Positions 1 through 7,158 of a stretch of 31,529 nt of DNA are shown here, piece by piece. The first letter of the stretch is position 1. Each line of letters starts with the position of its first letter. Source of the stretch: JAPLGE01 sp964355545 (GTDB taxonomy: Bacteria > Bipolaricaulota > Bipolaricaulia > UBA7950 > UBA9294). The translations under genes and the position numbers were made by a program. A model generated the notes under the pieces. That model ran no database searches. It saw only the letters and a program-made list of their open reading frames with translations, and was not told the DNA's origin. The DNA is taken from contig CAYHEK010000008.1 of assembly GCA_964355545.1 (NCBI GenBank), forward strand, positions 1 through 31,529, given 5' to 3'.

Positions 1-420
1 GAACCCGAAGGGCTCGAGGACCTCGCGCGCGATCCCTTCGATCCGGCGGTCGGTCTCCTGCCAGTGGAGGTAGGTCGGCGGGACGATCGTCTCCACCGGC
101 CTTCCCTTCCAGGCGAAGGTGACGCGGACCTTCGCCTGTGGGACGGCGATGACGATCAGGGAGCGCGCGTCCGGGATCTCGGGGGGAAGCTCGTACGTGA
201 ATCCGGCGAGCCTCTCTTGGTAGAATCCCTCGTCGAACTCGCGTTTTCTGTGGCGGTCCTCGATCGCCTCCCGCAGGTCGGCCAGGCGCTCGACCGGGAC
301 CAGGCGCGCCGTGCACCCCTCCGCATCCAGGCAAGAGAGGAGGCGCTCCCTCGCGCGGCCCTTCTGGGAAGTCCCTTTCACCTTCATCGGTTCTGCCGTA
401 CGTTCATTTTCCTCGCTCAA
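1..420 (-). CDS. QueG-like 4Fe-4S protein, N-terminal part (cut by window edge)
   Basis: The reverse strand stays open from about 420 to the window edge and encodes roughly 140 residues. The translation includes the stretches VPVERLADL, FYQERLAGF, RSLIVIAVP and IVPPTYLHW. This is the pattern of the N-terminal domain of proteins annotated as epoxyqueuosine reductase-like 4Fe-4S proteins. The ferredoxin cysteines would lie beyond the window and cannot be checked. The chosen start is TTG at 420, which overlaps the TGA of the upstream HAD-HD gene and sits 9 nt after GGAGG. An internal ATG at 387 is the alternative. It is the last visible gene of the minus-strand operon. True tRNA-queuosine function is uncertain, because many paralogues of this family are not QueG. 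Confidence 0.7.
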   Translation of the reverse strand, partial: MSEENERTAEPMKVKGTSQKGRARERLLSCLDAEGCTARLVPVERLADLREAIEDRHRKREFDEGFYQERLAGFTYELPPEIPDARSLIVIAVPQAKVRVTFAWKGRPVETIVPPTYLHWQETDRRIEGIAREVLEPFGF

Positions 421-1511
421 GAGTTCACGCCTCCTTCGTTCTCCTCTCTCGTTCCCTCGGTCTCCAGTCGTCCTTCCACCGTCTCTTCGAGCGAGCGACG
501 CAGGGCCTCTCGTTCCATCCCGGTGGTCTCTGCGATCTCCCTCTCGAGGTCGAGGACGAGGGGAAGGACACGGTCGAAGGACTCCTTATCTTCGGGGTAG
601 CGCACACGGAGCGCCTCGAGGCGCTCCTCGACGCCGACGACCCTCTCTCCTTCGACGACCTTGTCCGCGTAGTAGACGAGCCTCTCCTCCCACGTCGTCG
701 GCCGCGAGGCGGGCTCGAAGAGAGAAAAGATCACGTGTCGCTCCGCGATCCCCGCGAGCTCTGGGAATCCCTTTCCGCGAAGGATCTCGCCCGCAAGCCG
801 GCCGTGGTTCCCTCCGTCGTGCAGAGAGGCGACCTTGTCCAGGTCGTGGAGGAGGCCGCCGCGGTGCGCGAGGGGCGGGTCGACCTCCTCTCCGCGATCC
901 CGCAACGAGAGGGCGATCCGGAAGGCGACGGCGGCGACCGCCCGGGAGTGAGAGAGGAGCCAGGGCGGTCCCCCGTGCTCGCGGAGGAGGTCGAGGGACT
1001 CCGCGACGTCCGGGAGGAACGGCTGCGCGAGGATCTCGGGGAGTTGGGTCATCGTTCGCAGCTCGGCGTCGTAGAGGGGGTGAAGGTCCGGACAGGGGGA
1101 CTCGCGCTCGTTGAACCAGACGGCGCGAAGGCCGGCCCCCTTCGCTCCGGCGACGTCGTTTGGGTAGCTATCGCCGACCATGACCGCCTCGCGTGAAACC
1201 AGGCCGAGCCCTTCGAGCGCGGCGCGGAAGAAGGCAGGGTCAGGCTTCTCAACCCCGATCTGGGCGGCGGTGAAGACGGCGTCGAAGTACGCCTCCAGCC
1301 CGACGCGCCCCAGGGCCGCCCGCACGAGAGGGATCCCCGCCGCCCCCCCGTTCGTGGCGAGAGCGATCCGGAAGGGACCGTGCAGGGCGCGCAGGGTCCC
1401 CTCGATGTCGGGGATCGCCTCCACGCGTGACCAGTGGGCCATCGGTCCACTCTCCTCGGGGAACTCGCGCATCACCGTGTTCCCCCAGTCGAAGAGGATT
1501 GCGCGGATCAC
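417..1511 (-). CDS. HAD-family hydrolase fused to an HD domain
   Basis: The 364-residue product has two hydrolase modules. Residues 1-155 form a HAD phosphatase with motif I DWGNT (Asp8), motif II Thr53, motif III Lys89 (EKPDPAF) and motif IV GDSYPND (114-119). Residues 180-330 form an HD domain with His188, the HD pair at 222-223 (LLHDLDK), His236 and a later YYADK aspartate. HD domains are metal-dependent phosphohydrolases and HAD domains are Mg-dependent phosphatases. The fusion could act sequentially on one phosphorylated metabolite, which is inference. The start is GTG at 1511, 5 nt after GGAG. GTG at 1517, overlapping the previous stop as GTGA, is an alternative. It is translationally coupled to DUF2284 upstream and the QueG-like gene downstream. 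Substrate unknown. Confidence 0.85.
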   Translation of the reverse strand: MIRAILFDWGNTVMREFPEESGPMAHWSRVEAIPDIEGTLRALHGPFRIALATNGGAAGIPLVRAALGRVGLEAYFDAVFTAAQIGVEKPDPAFFRAALEGLGLVSREAVMVGDSYPNDVAGAKGAGLRAVWFNERESPCPDLHPLYDAELRTMTQLPEILAQPFLPDVAESLDLLREHGGPPWLLSHSRAVAAVAFRIALSLRDRGEEVDPPLAHRGGLLHDLDKVASLHDGGNHGRLAGEILRGKGFPELAGIAERHVIFSLFEPASRPTTWEERLVYYADKVVEGERVVGVEERLEALRVRYPEDKESFDRVLPLVLDLEREIAETTGMEREALRRSLEETVEGRLETEGTREENEGGVNS

Positions 1512-1513
1512 GC

Positions 1514-2035
1514 TCACTCCACGAGGACGAGGGCGAAGAGGCGGAAGGGGGACTCGCGCGTCGGGACGACCTCGATCTCCCATCCGGCGCCGCGCACGGT
1601 CGCGTACACGTCGACCCCGCATCCCTCCATGGACGGCCGGGCGAGGCGGGGGAAGCGGCACGGCCCGGGGAGCTGGCAGGTCTCGCAGAACGGGCAGGGC
1701 CCGGCCCCCATCGCCCAGGCGCGGTAGTGGCCGGAAAGGAAGAGCTCCCGCTCGAGCGCGGCGGCCGCCTCGGCGAGGCGGCGGCGCTCCCGCTCCTCGT
1801 CCTTCATCCCGGCTCCCTCGACGCGCAGGAGGATCCCCTCGCGGTAGTGGCGGAGGACGCGGCGGGTCTCCTCGACCGGCGGGAGCCGCGGGGGGCAGGT
1901 GAGGCGGTTTCCGTACTCCCCACACCCGAATTGGCACTTCCACCGCACCCACTCCGCGATCGCGATGCGATCGGCGGGGATCGCCACGGCGTCGTCCGCT
2001 CCTAGCTCCAGCGCGCGCTTCGCCCAGTCCGTCAC
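1514..2035 (-). CDS. DUF2284 domain protein, predicted metal-binding
   Basis: The 173-residue product carries the cysteine pattern of the DUF2284/COG5423 predicted metal-binding family. It has WKCQFGCGEYGNRLTCPP near residues 32-49, then GPCPFCETC, GPCRFP and an EGCGVDV segment. The family is thought to hold an iron-sulfur cluster or other metal, but no reaction is established. The start is GTG at 2035, overlapping the GNAT stop as GTGA, with GGAGGTGA a few bases upstream. It lies inside the minus-strand operon next to another cysteine-rich unknown (DUF3795). This suggests a shared metal or redox role, but no substrate can be inferred. Confidence 0.85.
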   Translation of the reverse strand: MTDWAKRALELGADDAVAIPADRIAIAEWVRWKCQFGCGEYGNRLTCPPRLPPVEETRRVLRHYREGILLRVEGAGMKDEERERRRLAEAAAALERELFLSGHYRAWAMGAGPCPFCETCQLPGPCRFPRLARPSMEGCGVDVYATVRGAGWEIEVVPTRESPFRLFALVLVE

Positions 2036-2673
2036 GGCGTCACCTCCCGAGCTCGCCTCTCTGCGACGGGCCGACCGAGGATCGAGTCGACCTCGCACGA
2101 GCCCCTGCCTTCTTCTCTATCTCCGTCGCCACAGTGGATCGGGCGATCGAAGTAGCAACCGCTCGAATCTCCCGTCGTCCTTCGCTCGGCCCCTTTCTCG
2201 GGCTCCGAATCGAGCCGCAGGCGCATCTCGTTCGTCTCCCGGAACCCCTCTCTCCGGTAGAGCCGGTCTCCGTCCGCGGTGGCGTGGAGGCTCGCGTGCG
2301 GGACCCCTTCGCTTTTTAGGAAGTCGAGGATGGTGCGGAGGATCGCCCCACCGATCCCCCGGCACCGCCACGCGGGGAGGGTGTACATGTTCATGATGTA
2401 GCCCTCCCGGCTGGCTAGGTTGTAGGCCGTCGGGGGTAGGGAGTGGATCACGAGGCCGCCGGTTGCGACGACCTCGCCGTCTATCTCGGCAACCCAGGCG
2501 CGGAACTCTCCTTTTGGGAGGGCCCGTCGAAAGTAGCGGGTGCTCGCCTCCTCGAGCCGTGCAAGGAGATCGGGGTCGCGATACCCCATCGCCTCAAACA
2601 GGACCCGCCGGAGCGACACGAGGGCCGGGATGTCGCTCGCCCTCGCCTCGCGAACCGTCCAATCATCTCTCAT
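2032..2673 (-). CDS. GNAT-family N-acetyltransferase with unusual C-terminal tail
   Basis: The protein has 213 residues. The first 155 or so form a GNAT fold. The acetyl-CoA pyrophosphate loop is seen as WRCRGIGGAI, followed by a YRREGF segment typical of the fold's C-terminal end. It should transfer an acyl group from acyl-CoA to an amine, but the acceptor is unknown. ATG at 2673 is chosen because GGAGG lies 8 nt upstream; an in-frame GTG at 2682 has no site. After the GNAT domain, about 55 polar residues with two cysteines do not look like part of the fold. They may be a real extension or readthrough of a mutated ancestral stop. The gene overlaps DUF2284 by 4 bp. Confidence 0.85.
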   Translation of the reverse strand: MRDDWTVREARASDIPALVSLRRVLFEAMGYRDPDLLARLEEASTRYFRRALPKGEFRAWVAEIDGEVVATGGLVIHSLPPTAYNLASREGYIMNMYTLPAWRCRGIGGAILRTILDFLKSEGVPHASLHATADGDRLYRREGFRETNEMRLRLDSEPEKGAERRTTGDSSGCYFDRPIHCGDGDREEGRGSCEVDSILGRPVAERRAREVTP

Positions 2674-2716
2674 CCTCACCACCTCCGGATTGGCCTTCCC
2701 GTCCCTCGTCGCGCGC

Positions 2717-3190
2717 TCACCCGTCTTTGTCCGGCGCGGGCGGTTCGGGGAGGCGGACGTCCTGATAGGAGAAGCCGCGCGCCGCGCGCGCCTCCTGCTC
2801 AGCGATCCAGGCGGAGAGGCCGACCTTCTGCATTCGGCGGTTGTCCGGAAGGCACGTGGGGTAGCGCTCGAGCATAGAGAAGCGCTCGCAGGGGAAGTCG
2901 CCGCAGGCGCTGCAAGTCTCGACCCCGCGCTCCCGGGCGCAGGCGCGGATGGGGCAGAGGCCGTACCCGCCTCCTCTGCGGCAGCCGGCGCAGGGCCGAT
3001 CGGCGAGGAGGTTCAACCCCTCCCAGAGGGCGGGGAACTTGGGGGCGAGCTCAGGGATGTCGAAGAATCCTTGATCGTAGCCCTCCGCGCGCAGGGTCTC
3101 GCGCAGGCGGGTGGCCTCCTCTGGGATTCGCCTCCGGCACGCGCACAGGCCACAGTAGAGCCCACAGTAGGCGACTTCGTGCAGGTCCAT
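2717..3190 (-). CDS. DUF3795 domain protein, cysteine-rich
   Basis: The 157-residue product begins with a YCGLYCGLC motif and continues with CAGC, LCPIRAC and ETCSACGDFPC clusters. This is the DUF3795 signature, a small family presumed to bind zinc or an iron-sulfur centre. Two upstream in-frame ATGs exist (3211 and 3205). The ATG at 3190 is preferred because AAGGAG sits 5 nt before it. The gene follows the SDR with an 11-bp gap and precedes the GNAT gene by 43 bp in the same operon. No function is known for the family. Confidence 0.87.
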   Translation of the reverse strand: MDLHEVAYCGLYCGLCACRRRIPEEATRLRETLRAEGYDQGFFDIPELAPKFPALWEGLNLLADRPCAGCRRGGGYGLCPIRACARERGVETCSACGDFPCERFSMLERYPTCLPDNRRMQKVGLSAWIAEQEARAARGFSYQDVRLPEPPAPDKDG

Positions 3191-3201
3191 CTCTTCTCCT
3201 T

Positions 3202-3987
3202 TCATCGGCATAGGAATCCAGCGTCCACTGGGACGAGGGCCCCCGTGATCCCGGAGGCGGCGTCGGAGGCAAGGAAGGCGACCGTCTTCGCCACCTCGTC
3301 CAGGCGCGTGACGCGGCCGAGGGCGAAGCGGGGGATAGAGGCGCGGTCCTTCGCACTCGTGGGGTCGAACGCGTTCTCCGCCCAGGTGAGGACGACCCCG
3401 CAGGCGCGGATCCCGCGCTCACCGAACTCGCAGGCGAGCCCACGCGTGAGGGCGATCGCCGCCCCGTTCGTCGCGGCGTAGGCAAGCTCGCCCGCCCCGT
3501 CGCGCAGGCCGACGGTGGAGAGGACGTTCAGGATCACGCCCTCCCCGCGGCCGAGCATCTTTGGGAGGACCCGCCGCGCGGTGAGGAAGTAGGCGAGCCC
3601 CTTGTAGGCGAGCTGGTCCTCCCACTCCTGCGGCGTGTACTCGAGGAAGGGCTTGAGGAGGGCGTAGGCAGCGTTGTTGACCAGGATGTCGACCGCTCCC
3701 AGCCCCTCCTCGACTTCGCTCGCCATCCGGTCGACCTCCTCGGCCGAACGGATCTCACCCAGGACGAGGAGGCTCCGGCAGCCGAGCCCTTCGATCGCAT
3801 CGCGGACCGCCTCGCCCTCCTCGCGCGAGGCACGGCAGTGCACGGCGACGTCGGCACCGGCCCGGGCAAGCTCGAGGGCCACGGCGCGGCCGATCCCGCG
3901 GCTCGACCCGGTCACCCACGCGACTCTTCCTACGAGGGACGTCGCCGGCCGATCCTCCGTCTCGAGCGTCCCTTGAGAACCCCTCAT
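3202..3987 (-). CDS. Short-chain dehydrogenase/reductase with Lys-to-Asn catalytic change
   Basis: The 261-residue Rossmann protein has the SDR nucleotide loop TGSSRGIG (26-33), the NNAA segment near 104-107 and the expected Ser157-Tyr170 spacing of 13. The fourth member of the usual Tyr-x-x-x-Lys pair is asparagine at 174 (YAATN, codon AAC). The lysine that lowers the tyrosine pKa and holds the cofactor ribose is therefore absent. The true FabG at 25704 keeps YAASK. The start is ATG at 3987 after AAAGGAGG. It sits 19 bp after the MocR-type gene and is likely cotranscribed with it. It may be a weak or non-catalytic SDR, or use another proton relay. Confidence 0.88.
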   Translation of the reverse strand: MRGSQGTLETEDRPATSLVGRVAWVTGSSRGIGRAVALELARAGADVAVHCRASREEGEAVRDAIEGLGCRSLLVLGEIRSAEEVDRMASEVEEGLGAVDILVNNAAYALLKPFLEYTPQEWEDQLAYKGLAYFLTARRVLPKMLGRGEGVILNVLSTVGLRDGAGELAYAATNGAAIALTRGLACEFGERGIRACGVVLTWAENAFDPTSAKDRASIPRFALGRVTRLDEVAKTVAFLASDAASGITGALVPVDAGFLCR

Positions 3988-4006
3988 CGATCCTCCTTTC
4001 CCCTTT

Positions 4007-5527
4007 CTAGACAAGCGTCTGCGCGGGGACCTTCTCCGGTTCCGGCTCTCTCTTGGGGTGTCTCGCCCTCCTCAGGGTGCGGCGGAGCGCCACGCCGAGC
4101 CGCTTCACCCCCTCCTCGATCGCCTCCTCGGGATGGCCGACGAAGTTCAGCCGCAGGTGGCGCTCGCCCCCGTGCCCTTCCGGGAAGAAGAGAGTCCCCG
4201 GGAGGAAGCTCACCCCCTCGGCTTGGGCCTCCTCGAGGAGGGGATCCGCGCGCAGACCGCTCACTAGTTCGGCCCAAATGAAGAGGCCTCCCTCCGGGAC
4301 CTTAAAGCGGAGGAGCCCGGCGCAGTGCCGCTCGAGCGCCTCGCACATGGCGTCACGACGGGCGCGGTAGGCGGGGACGATCCGCGTGAGGTGCTCATTG
4401 AGCCCTCGCGCGACGAGCTCGCGGACGAGGGCCTGGCTGAGGGCGCTCGTGCACACGTCGATCGAGTTCTTCAAGATAGCGAGGCGCTCCACCACCTCGC
4501 GCGAAGCGAGGAGCCACCCCACGCGCAGGCCCGGGGCAAGGATCTTGGAGAAGGTGGTGAGGTAGATCCCGTAGTTCTCGCGATCGAGGGCCTTGAGGCG
4601 CGGGAGGGGGTGCCCTTCGTAGCGGAGCTTGCTGAATGGGTCGTCCTCAAGGATTGGGACGCGATATCGGTAGGCAAGTTCCAACAGGGCGTGGCGACGC
4701 TCGAGCGTCATCGTGACGCCGGTCGGGTTGTGGAAGGAGGAGACGACGTAGATGAGCTTGGGACGGAGGTGGGAGAGGACCCCCTCCAGGAGGTCGAGAC
4801 GGACCCCGCCCTCGTCGAGCGGGACGGGGTGGAGCTCGGCTCCTATTGTGCGGAAGATGCGCAGGGCCCCGGGGTAGGTGGGGGCCTCCACGACAACTCC
4901 ATCGCCGCGCTCGAGGAGGGCCTGCGCCACGAGGTAGATCCCATCCTGGCTCCCCGAGACGACGAGGATCTGCCCAGGGGTTGCGCGGATCCCCTCAAGC
5001 TCGAGCTGCTCCGCGAGGAGAGCCCGCAGTTGGGGATCTCCTTGCGCGCATCCGTAGGCGAAGGGTGTCGCGCCCTGTCGCCGGATCTCATTCAGGGAAG
5101 CATGGATGGTCTCCAGGGAGTAGCGGTCGATCGCCGGCGCGCCGGGGGCGAAGTCGATCGTCTCCGCGCGCGCCTTGGACGGGGCTCGGTGCACGGCCGT
5201 CCATAGGCTGGGGAGGGGGACTCGGGAGGTGTAGAGTTCCTCCCACAGTAGCGGCAGCGGGTCGGGGTGTCCATTGGGTCTTTTCTTTGAGAGCGGCGTG
5301 ACCACCGTCCCGCCGCCCGCCCGCCCCTCCACGAGCCCCTCGCTCCACAGCTCGCGATAGGCACTCACGACCGTGGTCCGGTTGACCCCGAGGGCCTTCG
5401 CGAGGTCGCGCGTCGGCGGGAGGTGGCTCTCCGCCGGCAGGACTCCCGTGAGGACGAGCTCCCGGATCTGCTGATGGATCTGGACGTAGAGAGGAACCTT
5501 CGTCCCCCGGTCGATCTGCAGAAGCAC
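4007..5527 (-). CDS. MocR-type GntR regulator / class I PLP aminotransferase
   Basis: The 506-residue protein has an N-terminal GntR winged helix (residues 1-75, with PPTRDLAKALGVNRTTV as recognition region). A short linker leads to a fold-type I aminotransferase domain covering the rest. The PLP Schiff-base lysine is in TTFSKILAPG, the cofactor region includes SFHNPTGV, and EDDPFSKLRYEG follows. Members of this family are either PLP-sensing regulators (PdxR, GabR type) or retain transaminase activity; the sequence does not decide. The start is GTG at 5527 with GAGGAGG just upstream. It heads the seven-gene minus-strand operon, so it may control its own operon through the palindrome at 5577. 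Confidence 0.9.
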   Translation of the reverse strand: MLLQIDRGTKVPLYVQIHQQIRELVLTGVLPAESHLPPTRDLAKALGVNRTTVVSAYRELWSEGLVEGRAGGGTVVTPLSKKRPNGHPDPLPLLWEELYTSRVPLPSLWTAVHRAPSKARAETIDFAPGAPAIDRYSLETIHASLNEIRRQGATPFAYGCAQGDPQLRALLAEQLELEGIRATPGQILVVSGSQDGIYLVAQALLERGDGVVVEAPTYPGALRIFRTIGAELHPVPLDEGGVRLDLLEGVLSHLRPKLIYVVSSFHNPTGVTMTLERRHALLELAYRYRVPILEDDPFSKLRYEGHPLPRLKALDRENYGIYLTTFSKILAPGLRVGWLLASREVVERLAILKNSIDVCTSALSQALVRELVARGLNEHLTRIVPAYRARRDAMCEALERHCAGLLRFKVPEGGLFIWAELVSGLRADPLLEEAQAEGVSFLPGTLFFPEGHGGERHLRLNFVGHPEEAIEEGVKRLGVALRRTLRRARHPKREPEPEKVPAQTLV

Positions 5528-5576
5528 GCTTCCTCCTCTTGGATGAATCCGAGAGGAGGGTAATCGCCGAACGTCC

Positions 5577-5590
5577 GGCTGTCTACAGCC
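5577..5590. promoter_or_regulatory. 14-bp perfect palindrome upstream of the MocR-type gene
   Basis: GGCTGTCTACAGCC reads identically on both strands and lies about 50 bp upstream of the GTG start at 5527. GntR-family proteins bind short inverted repeats near their own promoters, so this is a candidate autoregulatory site. I could not find a convincing -35/-10 pair nearby. The remainder of the 5528-5691 gap shows nothing else clear. Confidence 0.4.
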
Positions 5591-5691
5591 AAAGGGCTAG
5601 GCCAATAGACGACCAAGCCGGTCTCCGAGGGGCGAAAGCGGACCGCCGGCGAGTCGGGCGCTCCGAACTGCGGTTAGGGGATCCTCTTTTC

Positions 5692-6942
5692 TCAGTCGCT
5701 GGAGAAGAACTCGAGGACGAGTTCGAAACGCACCGCGCCCTCCCCCGTCCCTTCCACGGCGATGTAGTAAGTCGCTCCTGGGGCGAGGAACGCTCCTTGA
5801 AGGAGGATTCTCTTCTCTCCCGGCGCGGTCGAGGATAGGTCCGCGATGACCTTCTCGTCGCGGACTCGGACGGGGGATCCTCGCCGCACGTGGAGGCTCG
5901 TGCTCTCTCCCTCGAGCCCGCGCAGCGCGATCTCTAGGCCGACTGCCTCCTGCGGGACGTCGATCCGATACTGGACGAGGCCAATCTCTCCCCCGGCCGT
6001 CCTCAGGTAGCCGGTGAGGAGAGGGAGGAGGCCGGCGCCCGCCCCGACCGCCCCGGCGACGGGACTCCCGCTTGTGAGGGAGAGGACCTCGGGGAGCGGA
6101 GTTGCGATCAGGGTAAAGGCCCGGTCTGTTTCCGCCCTATTTCCAACGCTGATCCAGTATCGTCCCGCCTCTGGGGGCTCGAGGAGGAAGACCTGCTCAC
6201 TCCCGCTTGAGCGAAGGTGATACTGCGCCCTCACGCGACCTTGAGGGCTCGCCGCGACGGGGTGACGGCCGACGTAGAGATCGACGCTTCCTTCCTCCGC
6301 GATTACCTTGAGCGCGAGGAGCTCCGCCCCCTCTGGGACGACGATTGAGAGCTGCTCCTCAAGATCCGCCAAGAGGCCCTGCGCGGGGACGGTCCCCGTG
6401 AACGGGACGTTTGGAGTGAGGGCGATCTCCGCGGGGAGGGCCTCCTCCACGTAGGCCGCGGCGCGCAGCTCGAACTCCGCGCCCGCCTCGACCAGGCTCA
6501 CGATCCCGATGTAGTACTCCCCTGGGGCGAGCGCCGAGTCAGCCTCGTCGGGGAGCTCCAGGCGGTCCTCCCCGCCCTCCGCGTCGCTTCGGTAGGTGAA
6601 GTAGTAGGTATCCGCGTCCTCGGTGACCGGTCCCGCGACACGGACCATCAGGTCGAGGTCCCCCGCCGGGTCCGTGAGGTTGGAAAGCTCAAGCACGAAG
6701 CCGACGACTCCCTCGGGGAGGATGACCTTGTACTGCGCGGTGTGGAGGTAGCACCACTCGCAGGCCTCGGGGAGCTTTATCTCACCGCGGGCGATGACGG
6801 GGAGCGGTTCCTCGTCCCCCACGACGCGCACGGGGATTTCAACCGTCACGACCTCCTCAGGACCCACCTCCTCGGCCACGGCGCCTCTCGCCCCCGCAAG
6901 CGCGAAGGCGACCGCGAACCCAACCGCAAGTAAGTTCTTCAT
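5692..6942 (-). CDS. Secreted protein with three PPC-like beta modules
   Basis: The 416-residue product starts with a signal peptide (MKNLL, hydrophobic core, cleavage likely after AVA near residue 23). The mature part contains three similar beta-sandwich modules of roughly 110 residues. Their signatures are DLDLMVRV with YYIGIV, VDLYVGR with GRYWISVGN, and TSLHVRRG with TYYIAVEG. This matches bacterial pre-peptidase C-terminal (PPC) domains, which occur beside secreted enzymes or as surface modules. No catalytic domain is present. Two cysteines in ACEWCY could form a disulfide. The start is ATG at 6942 with GGAGG 5 nt upstream. It lies downstream of hypF but separated by 216 bp and a hairpin, so it is probably transcribed independently. 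Confidence 0.8.
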   Translation of the reverse strand: MKNLLAVGFAVAFALAGARGAVAEEVGPEEVVTVEIPVRVVGDEEPLPVIARGEIKLPEACEWCYLHTAQYKVILPEGVVGFVLELSNLTDPAGDLDLMVRVAGPVTEDADTYYFTYRSDAEGGEDRLELPDEADSALAPGEYYIGIVSLVEAGAEFELRAAAYVEEALPAEIALTPNVPFTGTVPAQGLLADLEEQLSIVVPEGAELLALKVIAEEGSVDLYVGRHPVAASPQGRVRAQYHLRSSGSEQVFLLEPPEAGRYWISVGNRAETDRAFTLIATPLPEVLSLTSGSPVAGAVGAGAGLLPLLTGYLRTAGGEIGLVQYRIDVPQEAVGLEIALRGLEGESTSLHVRRGSPVRVRDEKVIADLSSTAPGEKRILLQGAFLAPGATYYIAVEGTGEGAVRFELVLEFFSSD

Positions 6943-7101
6943 CTAGACCTCCATCACTCGCTTTCCCCCGCATTGAACCCGATCGACCGGTCAAGAGGCA
7001 ACTTTGCGGGGCCTTCGATGAAACGATTGTGCGCTCCGGGGGTATGTAGGGTGAAAAAGACGGTACCTCCTTACGGCCGACACGAGCCACATCTCCCACG
7101 G

Positions 7102-7121
7102 CGGGGCCCGCGAGGGCCCCG
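7102..7121 (-). terminator. GC hairpin downstream of hypF
   Basis: An 8-bp perfect stem (CGGGGCCC / GGGCCCCG) encloses a GCGA loop 38 bp past the hypF stop. No T-run follows on the minus strand. It may be a weak or factor-assisted terminator, or an mRNA-stabilising hairpin. The rest of the 6943-7158 gap shows no convincing gene; a weak TTGCCT/TTCAAT pair may drive the PPC gene. Confidence 0.45.
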
Positions 7122-7158
7122 TCGGCCCTCTAGAACCGAATTTAAGCGAAGTCTCTTT

